Counted from the stretch's first letter, positions 1-8,194 are shown. The stretch is DNA of 15,083 nucleotides from JADKIH01 sp049363815 (GCA_049363815.1 JBMQEM010000175.1:1-15083), one strand, 5' to 3'. Made by a program: numbers and translations. Notes: generated from the letters alone by a model not told the origin.

Positions 1-31
1 AAGAAAGAATTTTTTAACTCACTTAAAATAG

Positions 32-39
32 TATTTTTG
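32..39 (+). promoter_or_regulatory. Candidate -7 promoter element for pyrG
   Basis: The octamer TATTTTTG matches the Bacteroidota -7 consensus TAnnTTTG exactly. It lies about 65 bases before the pyrG GTG start, so transcription would begin near position 45 and leave a leader of roughly 60 nt. No clear TTG -33 element is visible about 20 bases upstream, where the sequence is AT-rich. The assignment rests on the -7 match and its position. Confidence 0.55.
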
Positions 40-104
40 TACCCCGTGTTGACGAAATTCAATTTCATTAACATTTTATCTCAAACAGCATAATAATCAG
101 CACG

Positions 105-1721
105 GTGGCTTCAGCAAAATACATATTCGTAACCGGTGGTGTAACTTCTTCCCTTGGAAAAGGCATCATTTCGGCATCATTGGCAAAATTACTTCAGGGA
201 AGAGGATATCGGGTAACGATACAAAAACTCGATCCATATATTAATGTAGATCCGGGAACTCTGAATCCATATGAACACGGCGAATGCTTCGTAACAAATG
301 ATGGTGCCGAAACTGATCTGGATCTTGGACATTATGAGCGCTTTCTAAACACGCCGACATCACAGGCGAACAATGTTACTACAGGCAGGATCTATCAGAC
401 CGTTATCAATAAGGAACGTGAAGGAGAATTTTTAGGAAAAACTGTCCAGATCATTCCACATATTACTGATGAGATCAAGAGAAGAATTCAACTTCTTGGT
501 GATACGGGAGAGTTTGATGTGGTGATTACAGAAATTGGCGGTACGGTTGGCGATATTGAATCGTTGCCTTATGTTGAGAGTGTACGTCAGTTGAAATGGG
601 AACTTGGAAGCTCTGCCCTATCCATTCACCTTACTCTGGTTCCTTACCTGGCAGCAGCCGGCGAATTAAAAACAAAACCAACACAACACTCGGTAAAAGC
701 TCTACTTGAATTGGGTGTGCAACCGGATATTCTGGTTTGCCGGACAGAAAAACCGATCTCAATGGAGATCAGGAGAAAGATCGCCTTATTCTGCAATGTT
801 AATGTAAATGCTGTAATTGAATCTATCGATGCAGATACGATCTATGATGTTCCGTTACTTATGTACAAGGAACAACTCGATAAAGTAGTTTGCAATAAAT
901 TGAAATTGCCTTTGCAGCATGAACCCGAACTGACACAATGGAAAGTTTTTTTAGGGAAATTAAAAAATCCGGTAAGTGAAGTCAGGATCGGACTTGTTGG
1001 AAAATATATTGAGTTAAAAGACGCATATAAATCCATTGCTGAATCATTCATTCATGCCGGTGTTGCGAATGAATGCAAAGTTAAACTCGACTGGATCCAC
1101 TCTGAAAAGATTGATGAAGGAAATGTTGCTTCAAAACTGGATGGACTAAGCGGAATATTAGTAGCTCCTGGATTTGGTGATCGCGGAATTGAAGGAAAGA
1201 TCACTGCAATACAATATGCCCGTGAAAACAATATTCCTTTTTTAGGAATTTGTCTTGGTATGCAATGCGCAGTCATTGAATTTGCAAGAAATGTAATTGG
1301 ATGGAAAGATGCACATTCAACAGAGATGAATCCATCGACAAAACATCCGGTGATCGATATTATGGAAGAACAGAAAAAGGTCACCAAAAAAGGCGGAACA
1401 ATGCGTTTAGGTGAATACCCTTGCATTCTTCAGAAAGGATCTAAATCTTATTCCAGTTACGGTAAACAAAAGATCGGCGAACGTCACCGTCATCGCTATG
1501 AATTCAACAATAAATTTGTTAAGTCATTTGAAGATGCAGGAATGATTCCGGTCGGAATAAATCCTGACAACAACCTTGTCGAAGTCGTTGAATTAAAAAA
1601 TCACCCGTGGTTTGTAGGTGTTCAGTTTCACCCTGAGTACAAGAGCACAGTCGAAAGTCCGCATCCGCTTTTTGTACGCTTTGTTCGTGCAGCAATGGAT
1701 CAAACGAAACAATCCTCCTGA
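105..1721 (+). CDS. pyrG: CTP synthase (glutamine hydrolysing)
   Basis: Cytosolic enzyme making CTP from UTP, ATP and glutamine, the last step of de novo pyrimidine nucleotide synthesis. The 538 residues match the usual length of about 535-550. The N-terminal synthetase domain (about 1-270) has the P-loop SSLGKG at residues 15-20, the KLDPYINVDPG block at 41-51 and the Mg/ATP-site acidic motif DLDLGHYERF at 71-80. The C-terminal class I glutamine amidotransferase domain (about 290-538) has the nucleophile elbow GICLGMQ with catalytic Cys383, and His509 and Glu511 in FHPEY, completing the triad. The start is GTG: the protein then begins MASAKYIFVTGG, in register with known PyrG N-termini, and no ATG lies close upstream in frame. 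No Shine-Dalgarno is seen, as usual in this phylum. All catalytic residues are present, so it should be active. Confidence 0.98.
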   Translation: MASAKYIFVTGGVTSSLGKGIISASLAKLLQGRGYRVTIQKLDPYINVDPGTLNPYEHGECFVTNDGAETDLDLGHYERFLNTPTSQANNVTTGRIYQTVINKEREGEFLGKTVQIIPHITDEIKRRIQLLGDTGEFDVVITEIGGTVGDIESLPYVESVRQLKWELGSSALSIHLTLVPYLAAAGELKTKPTQHSVKALLELGVQPDILVCRTEKPISMEIRRKIALFCNVNVNAVIESIDADTIYDVPLLMYKEQLDKVVCNKLKLPLQHEPELTQWKVFLGKLKNPVSEVRIGLVGKYIELKDAYKSIAESFIHAGVANECKVKLDWIHSEKIDEGNVASKLDGLSGILVAPGFGDRGIEGKITAIQYARENNIPFLGICLGMQCAVIEFARNVIGWKDAHSTEMNPSTKHPVIDIMEEQKKVTKKGGTMRLGEYPCILQKGSKSYSSYGKQKIGERHRHRYEFNNKFVKSFEDAGMIPVGINPDNNLVEVVELKNHPWFVGVQFHPEYKSTVESPHPLFVRFVRAAMDQTKQSS

Positions 1722-1740
1722 TTAATATCAAGAGGATTGT
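1709..1740 (+). terminator. Hairpin terminator overlapping the pyrG stop
   Basis: ACAATCCTC (1709-1717) pairs with GAGGATTGT (1732-1740), and after one C/A mismatch TGAT (1719-1722) pairs with ATCA (1727-1730) around a TAAT loop. The pyrG TGA stop lies inside the stem. A moderately T-rich stretch (CTTTCAGTTTT) follows on the plus strand. On the minus strand the tract after the stem is also T-rich, so the hairpin may end both pyrG and the convergent gene, whose stop is only 47 bases away. Confidence 0.65.
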
Positions 1741-1768
1741 CTTTCAGTTTTAAAAATAGAATATTTGC

Positions 1769-2791
1769 TTAATCTGCAATTAATATCTGTTCTTCACGAA
1801 GTGTTGCACCACCTTTGACAGATAAGATGTAAATTCCTTTTGGAAGATCGCTTACATCCATTGATAAATGGTGAGTTCCTTTTGTATAATAAGTCTTTTC
1901 AGTTTTAACTGTTTTACCTGCGATATCCATTAATCTGATAGCCATATCTGCGTTCTGGTCAATTGTTATATCGATCTCAGCAGTATCACCAACCGGATTA
2001 GGGAAAACGGAGAAACTAAGTGTTGGTTTAGAAAGTTCATCCACACCCACTGTTACGTTTGCTACCAATGAATATTTCTGATTGATAGTACCAATATCAC
2101 CGCTTGCCTGGTATGTACAGATCTGCATGTAAGGAGCACGAAGTCCTTGCTTATACCATGCATATTTAACGAAACTGATATTCTCACTCAGACCACCACC
2201 GAAATCTTCAGTCAATGTATATTCCGTTTTTACCCGCAATACATTGGATGTTGTTATTCCACCAACAGTTATTGTACCATAAGCATCAGCTACAACAGAA
2301 ACTGTTCCTGCCAATGTCGAACCCTGATAACCGGTACCTGTTACAGGCGAATTAGAAGAGTAATTTCCAAAACCAAACGGAGCAGAAAGAACAGTTTGTG
2401 GATTGGTAATGTGAACCTCATTGGAAGGACTGTAGTATCCAAGATATTGCAATGTATTTGTTGCTGAATTCTTATAGTAATATTCTGTTATTCCAAAAAT
2501 GGAAGCACATTTAAGATTCGCTGTTGGGAAAGTCTGGTCAATTGCAGTACCTGTTGGTACTGTGAAAGATTCTGAAATCGTGTTCGGTGTTACAAAGTGA
2601 ATACTGAAATCCCAAGGGATTCCAGCCCCTGATCCACCCGGTTGAACATCATCTGTGATGATCTTATTCACCCAGATATCTCCCGATCCAGGAAGATTTG
2701 AAGACTGAAGAACATACTGCGCATCTACTTTTCCGCTAACTGAGAGAAGTAGTAAGAAACAAATCGCTGTTTTAGTAATTGATTTTATCAT
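1769..2791 (-). CDS. Secreted T9SS type A sorting-domain protein, function unknown
   Basis: A 340-residue exported protein. It starts with a Sec signal peptide (MIKSITKTAICFLLLLSVSG..., Lys residues then a hydrophobic core), with likely signal peptidase I cleavage after VDA (residue 24). Residues about 25-250 are a beta-rich body that I cannot assign to a characterised family. Its segment DAYGTITVGG...SNVLRVK (about 169-188) resembles a motif I recall from uncharacterised Bacteroidota secreted proteins. Residues about 258-340 form a T9SS type A C-terminal sorting domain: SVFPNPVGDTAEI, then IRLMDIAGK, and DLPKGIYILSVKGG near the end. This predicts Sec export, then passage through the T9SS with removal of the C-terminal domain, giving a surface-attached or released product. 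It is convergent with pyrG and divergent from the giant-protein pair. No catalytic motif is visible. The ATG at 2791 is directly followed by the signal peptide, which fixes the start. Confidence 0.9.
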   Translation of the reverse strand: MIKSITKTAICFLLLLSVSGKVDAQYVLQSSNLPGSGDIWVNKIITDDVQPGGSGAGIPWDFSIHFVTPNTISESFTVPTGTAIDQTFPTANLKCASIFGITEYYYKNSATNTLQYLGYYSPSNEVHITNPQTVLSAPFGFGNYSSNSPVTGTGYQGSTLAGTVSVVADAYGTITVGGITTSNVLRVKTEYTLTEDFGGGLSENISFVKYAWYKQGLRAPYMQICTYQASGDIGTINQKYSLVANVTVGVDELSKPTLSFSVFPNPVGDTAEIDITIDQNADMAIRLMDIAGKTVKTEKTYYTKGTHHLSMDVSDLPKGIYILSVKGGATLREEQILIAD

Positions 2792-2828
2792 AATGTCTGT
2801 TGAAGATTTTACACTAATTGAGAACTAC

Positions 2829-2836
2829 AATAATAC
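2829..2836 (-). promoter_or_regulatory. Weak candidate -7 element for the 1769-2791 gene
   Basis: On the minus strand the octamer reads TATTATTG, one mismatch from TAnnTTTG, 37 bases before the ATG. No TTG -33 element is seen at the right distance. Such near matches are common in AT-rich DNA, so this is tentative. Confidence 0.25.
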
Positions 2837-2972
2837 CATTTCTTGATGTATTTTTATAAATATTCTGAAAAAATTGAAAGCTTAACATTTGGATTCTGGA
2901 CGCTGAATGAATTATATGATTTCCCTCACCCATCGAGACTAATAGTTTACCTTCAAAATGGCGATGTTCACG

Positions 2973-3001
2973 AATTAAATGGCTTTTAGGTCAATTAAAT
3001 G
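2973..3001 (+). repeat. 9-bp direct repeat upstream of the giant-gene promoter
   Basis: AATTAAATG occurs at 2973-2981 and again at 2993-3001. The period is 20 bp, close to two helical turns, so both copies face the same side of the DNA. The second copy ends next to the candidate -33 TTG at 3002-3004. This geometry would suit a dimeric or tandemly bound regulator, but a low-complexity AT-rich 9-mer could also recur by chance. Confidence 0.35.
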
Positions 3002-3032
3002 TTGCATTTCCGTTAATAATTTCGCATATTTG
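3002..3032 (+). promoter_or_regulatory. Candidate Bacteroidota promoter for the first giant gene
   Basis: TTG at 3002-3004 is followed after 20 bp by CATATTTG at 3025-3032, which is one mismatch from TAnnTTTG. Element spacing fits the Bacteroidota sigma-70-type promoter. Transcription would start near 3039, giving a leader of about 90 nt that ends in an A-rich stretch before the ATG at 3128. Confidence 0.5.
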
Positions 3033-3127
3033 AGGTTGAATTGTATTACTCCAAGGAGTCTTCAAGTCAGAAAATAAAACTCGAATATCCCTAATCCGAA
3101 ACAAAAAAAATCTCCAAAAAAATCAAC

Positions 3128-6100
3128 ATGAAAAGATTATACAACAAATCTTCGCTACTTCTGGTTTTTCTAACTCTTTTCATTTCGTCTGGAGTTTTTT
3201 CCCAGGCTAGTTTGTACACACCGTATAGCTTTACCACTGGAGGAGCTACTGCTTTTCCTGCTGGGACAAGTGTAAGTTTTGGAGCTGTTGCTCTACAAGA
3301 TGAAAATGTAATTGTACTTACACCTGGATTTAATTTTCAATGTGGTGGTGCAGTTTATAGTAATTTTCTTGTATCAACCAATGGTTGGGTTGCCTGTATT
3401 CCTTCCCCAGCTATTCCAGCTTATTTCGCCACTGCGCTTCCTGCCAATAGTTTATCCGGCTATGCGGGTGGAACACCTCTTATTGCGCCTATGTGGGATG
3501 ATATTGCATCAACTACTTTTGTTTGGTCAGTTGTAGGAACAGATCTTTATATTCGTTGGAATTCAAAAATGCCAAAAACCGGTGCTGGTGGATATAGTTT
3601 CGGTGTCAAACTTTCTGCTGCTGGGGCCATTACATTTATCTATCCTACTTCCGTTTATAACATGAGTGGAGCTGGCGCTAACAGTGCTTCGATCGGTTAT
3701 GCTTCCGGATGTGGAGAATTTTATTCATTTACACCTACTACTGCTACCACTGCAACTGTCAGTGATGCAACAGAATTCTCAAATGCTCTTTCACAAATAG
3801 TAACAACTATTTCAGGTACCGCAGGAAACCCAACAGTCAATGTAGGATCTTCTGCAGGTATTGTGAATGGATTATTCATTGGCGGTATAGGTATTGCTGC
3901 GGGAGGAGCAACAGTTGCAAATGTGGTTGGTAATGTGGTAACTGCATCTGCTAATAATACAGCTGCACTTTCAGGAAATGGTTATTTCTACATGCGTCCG
4001 AATAACATTCAATATGTTTTGAATCCAACTATGAATGCAAATGATCTTTGTGCAAATGCAACTTCACTTGGAACAATTACTGCTGCCTGTACATATATCA
4101 CTTCTTCCAATGCACACAATACTCAAACTTCAGCAAGCGGACCTTCATGTGCAGTTACAGATACCGGCGATGTTTGGTTTTCGTTTATCAAACCTCTTGG
4201 AGTTACAGCGGTTACAGTAACGACCGCTCCGTTAGCTTGTCCGTTAGCAATGACAGGTACAAGTGTTGAATTATATGCTTCATGTGGCGGTGCAGCTTTA
4301 GCTTGCGCTACTACAAGTATTGCTAATCCAACTTATGGTGAAGTCAGCGCAAGTCGTCCTTGTGCTGCAGAAACATTATATGTTCGGGTTACAGGTGATA
4401 ATAATAAATATGGTAAATTTCAGATATGTGCAAAGATCGGATCGGTAAGCAATTTAGGTTTTACCTGTAGTTCTGCCCAAGCCATTTGTTCATTGCCTAT
4501 TTCAATTCCGGGAAATACAGCCGGTGCAGGTAATGAATATGACAGTACGAATGCAGTGTGTCACACTATTTCAATGAATGGTGAAGACTTTGTTTACACT
4601 TATACTCCTACTGCAAACGAATGTGTAACGATCAATGCGACTACAGCCGGTCCTTCAATCGGAATTTCTGTTTATAACGGATGTCCGGATTCAACCGGTG
4701 GTGCTGTAACTTATTGTCTTCGAACTGCTGAATCAATTACCGGATCGGCAACAATTACTTCTGTAACAATGACTGCCGGGGTGACCTATTATATCGTAAT
4801 TGATAGCCAGTCAGGAAGCGTTTCATATACTTTAAACATGTCAAGTGGAGCCGGAACTCCGCCCAATGACCTTTGTGGTAGCGCAACAAATTTAGGTACT
4901 ATTGCAAGTGGCGTTACTTGTTCGTATACAACTTACACGACTGCGTGTGCGACTCCATCACCTGCTGTTCCAAATCCTGCAGGTGTTCCTGCTCCAACAT
5001 GTGTTCCTAATCAGGTTCCAAGAGCATTCATCGACGGAGTAACCGGTGATGTATGGATCCGTTTTGCTGCAGGTTATACCGGTACGCTTCAGATTGCTAC
5101 AGTACAAAGCGCAGTTAACCCTACAGCAAATGCCGCAATGGCTGTCTATACAGGAGCATGTGCCGCCCTTACATTAGCTGCATGTGACTACAACTCCGGT
5201 GTAAATGGTATGCCATTGCTGAGTATTCCTGTAAGTAACGGTGTGACTTATTATATTCGTATATGGTCTGAAAATCCTGAAGATGCTGGTCAATTTGATA
5301 TTTGCTTCTCTAGTAATTGTGCTCCGCCAAATGATGCACCATGTTCAGCAGTAAACGTTCCTTTAGGAAGTACTACTTCAGGTTACAATACTTGTGCAGG
5401 TATTACCGGAGAGCCTTTAAATGCTGCTCAATGTGTAACGGGTGGTACAATCAATACTGTATGGTATAGTGCAGTTGTTCCGGCAAGTGGCCAGATCCAC
5501 GTTCGTACACATCCACTGACATTAACTGATACTCAAATTCAAGGTTTTACTTTTGCTTCAGGTTGCGCAAATGCAGCTACAACTTCTGTTTCCCGCGGTT
5601 GTAATGATGACGGTCCAAATTGTTCTGGTGGATTCCAGGATTTTTCTGATCAGAATTTTACAGGCTTAACTCCCGGTGACATCTTATACATTGCTGTGGA
5701 TGGAACAAATTCGTTAACAGGATCATTCGAGATCACATTTATTGATGGTACAGCCCCCTCTTTTCCTCCTGTCCCACAACAAGATTGTTTAGGTGCACAA
5801 GTAATTTGTAGTACCTCTAATGTAACAGTAGCAGATCCAGGATTTAGAAATTATGGAAATATTTGCGACTTGGCTACAGGAGCAAATACTTGTTGGGCAG
5901 TAGGTGAACGAAATTCAGTTTGGTACACATTTACAACTTCTGGTACCGGTAAAGTTAAATTCGATATCACAACACCTTCTAGTACTGATATAGATTTTAT
6001 TATTTGGGATGTAACTGGGGTGTCTAACCCTTGCGGATTAATTCAATCCTCTAGTCTTTCAAATGCGGGATGTAGTTTTGCAGGCGCACTTTCATCTACA

Positions 6101-8134
6101 GGACTTATGGACCCACCACTAAGCGGAGGTTATGCCAATTCAATTAATGTTACCGGAACCAGGACTTTTATTCTATTGTTAAATTCATATCAAAATACAA
6201 TTAATGCCGGATTTGGAATTAACTGGCAAGGAACACCTATTGCTGCTGCCGGTACTGTTGCAATATGGAGCGGAGGAACAGTTGCCGCTGATACACTTTT
6301 CTCTTGTAATACATGTTGGGGTGATTGTGGTTCTGCACCTACTTGTGGTGTTGATGCTACAGTGAATCCGGTTTCCAATTTAAGACAACCTTGCGTTACT
6401 GTTAACTCAAGTGTACGAGATATTACAATCAATGCCGGTGCTACATTAAGAATTAAAGCCGGTGTCACTCTGAGTGTTTGTGGAAACTTTACAAACAACG
6501 GTACTTTAATCTGTGAGCCGGGATCAACAGTTCAATTCCAACTTGGTTCTGCCATACAAACTATTTCCGGTAATTTCACAGGAGCAAATTCTTTTGCAAA
6601 CCTGACAATCAATAAAAGTGCAGGATATGTGATTCTGAATAACAACATTGATGTCTTAGAAAACTTCACTACTTCCACTAATACCAGTCAATTCAATATT
6701 AACGGTAAGTACATGAAAGTTGGTGGTAATTTCACAAATGCAAATGGTACAGCAACATTCCTGATAGCGAATCTTGGTAATAGCCGTGTTGAATTCAATG
6801 GTACTGCAAATCAGAATTTCACAAACACTGCAGGAACATTTAATTTAAACAGAATGATCATGAATAAGCCATCAGGTGTTCTTTATCTGATGGGTGCAAA
6901 TAGCTCTATTAACATTGATACTACACTTACACTTACCAGTGGTGTTGTAAATACAAGAAACGTTGCTGCTAATTATATCTTTCTGAAATGGATCAATGCA
7001 GGAGCTGTTACCGGTTACAATGCGACTAGTTATGTAGATGGTAAACTGAGAAGACAGATCTACAACTTCGGTTATGATGCGAGAGGTATGTTACTGGACT
7101 GGCCGGTTGGTGATGTTGTAAAAGGTTATCAACTTGCAAACATTTTATTTGCTCCGGGTGGTCCAACTCCTGGTGTCAGTTATCTGACCGGTAGTTTCGA
7201 TTCATGGCCAGGCTTTCCTCCTGCCTCCGGTCCTGTAGCATCTGAATGTTTGTTTGCAACATATGATATTCTTAATCTTTCTGATAACGGTTACTGGACG
7301 TTTACAAGAGCAGCAACAGCTAATTACAACGGTACTTATACAATGTCCCTGAACAATAACAACTTTACACCTCAAGGACAGGGTTGGACAGTCGTTGTTT
7401 CAGATCTTGCTAATAGTCCATCTAATCCTGCTTCATGGAGACTGGCAGGTAGTTGCATAACAACCAGTACTCAAAATCTTACAAGAAGATCAGGTATCAA
7501 TGCCGTTCCTGCTGCAGCAGATTTCTTTGACCTATACTTTTCAACAGCTATCTCTGATCAACCATTACCAATCGAATTGCTTTATTTCGATGCAACTAAA
7601 ACTGACAAGTTTGTAGTTTGTAAATGGGAAACAGCAACTGAGATCAACAACGATTACTTTGTTGTTGAAAGAAGTGATGACGGTACAATATTTGAAAACA
7701 TTGGAGAAGTAAAAGGCTTTGGTGCAGGAACAACAACTACAAACCGTTCATATTCTTTCACTGACGATGATGTTTGTAATACAATTAGATATTACAGATT
7801 GAAACAAGTAGATATAGACAGGAAGTTCACTTACTCAAATATCGTTGCCGTAAATTGTAAAGCTACAGGAGATGGAATTATCGTTTATCCGAATCCTGCA
7901 GTTCAGAATATCACTTGTGAATTCTATCAGGCTAAAGAGGATGTATTGGAAATTTCAATCCTTGATGTAACCGGAAGAGTTATCAAGAGTGAAACTTATA
8001 ATGCACAGAAAGGAAAGAATGCTTCTATCATTCAGATCGATGATCTTTCTAAAGGAGCTTATTATCTTCAGATCCGTGGAGTAAACGATCTTGATAATGT
8101 GGCAAAAAGACAACAGCAATTCTTTAAAAACTAA
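3128..8134 (+). CDS. Giant multidomain T9SS-secreted surface protein, paralog 1
   Basis: Secreted protein of 1668 residues; exact function unknown, adhesin-like by architecture. Signal peptide 1-25, probable cleavage before Gln26. About 27-225 plus the last strand near 291-300: nidogen-like beta domain (FLVSTNGWV; GGTPLIAPMWDDIA up to 127). Inserted at about 226-290: a GLFIGGIGIAAG...VTASANNT motif like those in phage tail proteins. Then five beta-sandwich modules: about 303-440 (NDLCANA...DVWFSF), 445-575 (CSSAQAIC), 578-731 (NDLCGSA...DVWIRF), 732-880 (NDAPCSA...VWYSAV), 884-1039 (DCLGAQVIC...ERNSVWYTF). Residues about 1040-1310 are beta-solenoid-like with recurring NFT motifs, including a Cys cluster at 1060-1073; 1311-1478 is another beta domain; about 1479-1575 is FnIII-like (LPIELLYF); 1584-1668 is the T9SS type A sorting domain (VYPNPAVQN). 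It is unusually Cys-rich, suggesting disulfides formed outside the cytoplasm. No enzyme motif seen. The signal peptide fixes the start. Its downstream neighbour is a paralog. Confidence 0.93.
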   Translation: MKRLYNKSSLLLVFLTLFISSGVFSQASLYTPYSFTTGGATAFPAGTSVSFGAVALQDENVIVLTPGFNFQCGGAVYSNFLVSTNGWVACIPSPAIPAYFATALPANSLSGYAGGTPLIAPMWDDIASTTFVWSVVGTDLYIRWNSKMPKTGAGGYSFGVKLSAAGAITFIYPTSVYNMSGAGANSASIGYASGCGEFYSFTPTTATTATVSDATEFSNALSQIVTTISGTAGNPTVNVGSSAGIVNGLFIGGIGIAAGGATVANVVGNVVTASANNTAALSGNGYFYMRPNNIQYVLNPTMNANDLCANATSLGTITAACTYITSSNAHNTQTSASGPSCAVTDTGDVWFSFIKPLGVTAVTVTTAPLACPLAMTGTSVELYASCGGAALACATTSIANPTYGEVSASRPCAAETLYVRVTGDNNKYGKFQICAKIGSVSNLGFTCSSAQAICSLPISIPGNTAGAGNEYDSTNAVCHTISMNGEDFVYTYTPTANECVTINATTAGPSIGISVYNGCPDSTGGAVTYCLRTAESITGSATITSVTMTAGVTYYIVIDSQSGSVSYTLNMSSGAGTPPNDLCGSATNLGTIASGVTCSYTTYTTACATPSPAVPNPAGVPAPTCVPNQVPRAFIDGVTGDVWIRFAAGYTGTLQIATVQSAVNPTANAAMAVYTGACAALTLAACDYNSGVNGMPLLSIPVSNGVTYYIRIWSENPEDAGQFDICFSSNCAPPNDAPCSAVNVPLGSTTSGYNTCAGITGEPLNAAQCVTGGTINTVWYSAVVPASGQIHVRTHPLTLTDTQIQGFTFASGCANAATTSVSRGCNDDGPNCSGGFQDFSDQNFTGLTPGDILYIAVDGTNSLTGSFEITFIDGTAPSFPPVPQQDCLGAQVICSTSNVTVADPGFRNYGNICDLATGANTCWAVGERNSVWYTFTTSGTGKVKFDITTPSSTDIDFIIWDVTGVSNPCGLIQSSSLSNAGCSFAGALSSTGLMDPPLSGGYANSINVTGTRTFILLLNSYQNTINAGFGINWQGTPIAAAGTVAIWSGGTVAADTLFSCNTCWGDCGSAPTCGVDATVNPVSNLRQPCVTVNSSVRDITINAGATLRIKAGVTLSVCGNFTNNGTLICEPGSTVQFQLGSAIQTISGNFTGANSFANLTINKSAGYVILNNNIDVLENFTTSTNTSQFNINGKYMKVGGNFTNANGTATFLIANLGNSRVEFNGTANQNFTNTAGTFNLNRMIMNKPSGVLYLMGANSSINIDTTLTLTSGVVNTRNVAANYIFLKWINAGAVTGYNATSYVDGKLRRQIYNFGYDARGMLLDWPVGDVVKGYQLANILFAPGGPTPGVSYLTGSFDSWPGFPPASGPVASECLFATYDILNLSDNGYWTFTRAATANYNGTYTMSLNNNNFTPQGQGWTVVVSDLANSPSNPASWRLAGSCITTSTQNLTRRSGINAVPAAADFFDLYFSTAISDQPLPIELLYFDATKTDKFVVCKWETATEINNDYFVVERSDDGTIFENIGEVKGFGAGTTTTNRSYSFTDDDVCNTIRYYRLKQVDIDRKFTYSNIVAVNCKATGDGIIVYPNPAVQNITCEFYQAKEDVLEISILDVTGRVIKSETYNAQKGKNASIIQIDDLSKGAYYLQIRGVNDLDNVAKRQQQFFKN

Positions 8135-8194
8135 AAAAGTGCTACAAAACAAAAAAGAGGTTTTCGAACCTCTTTTTTGTTTTGTAGCACTTTT
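8135..8194 (+). terminator. Perfect 28-bp hairpin with TTCG loop between the two giant genes
   Basis: The left arm 8135-8162 and right arm 8167-8194 are exact reverse complements around a TTCG loop (8163-8166). The left arm begins at the first base after the TAA stop. The core GAGGTT-TTCG-AACCTC is followed by TTTTTTGTTTTG, the form of an intrinsic terminator. Pairing then continues outward through the A/T tracts and GTGCTAC/GTAGCAC. A-tract and T-tract are symmetric, so it could act on either strand. Termination between the paralogs is the likely role; protection of the upstream mRNA 3' end is also possible. Confidence 0.85.

Larger units (their letters stand above)
2792..3127. other. Divergent intergenic region (336 bp)
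   Basis: Non-coding AT-rich region between two divergently transcribed secreted-protein genes. It holds a candidate -7 element on the minus strand near 2830, a 9-bp direct repeat with 20-bp period at 2973-3001, and a candidate -33/-7 promoter at 3002-3032 on the plus strand. It also holds an imperfect palindrome ACTCCAAGGAGT (3048-3059) and an A-rich stretch (3101-3127) with runs of eight and seven A just before the start codon of the first giant gene. I find no credible small gene, tRNA or riboswitch in it. Confidence 0.7.

Noticed and set aside
842..1426. Minus-strand open frames inside pyrG
   Set aside because: They overlap a gene whose every catalytic motif is intact, show no recognisable protein features and have no promoter or isolated start context. 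They are antisense shadows.
3803..3997. Phage-tail-like motif as evidence of a prophage or contractile injection system
   Set aside because: It is a single short module within a Sec/T9SS-exported protein. No capsid, tail, lysis or integrase gene is present.
6190..6498. Minus-strand open frame of about 100 codons inside the first giant gene (similar one at 11277-11651 in the second)
   Set aside because: They mirror the beta-solenoid coding region of both paralogs, so their co-occurrence follows from plus-strand conservation. The translations look like low-complexity antisense products.
8135..8194. Inverted repeat as a transposon end or miniature mobile element
   Set aside because: Position right after a stop codon, GC core plus T-tract, a 4-base loop and no target-site duplication fit a terminator far better.
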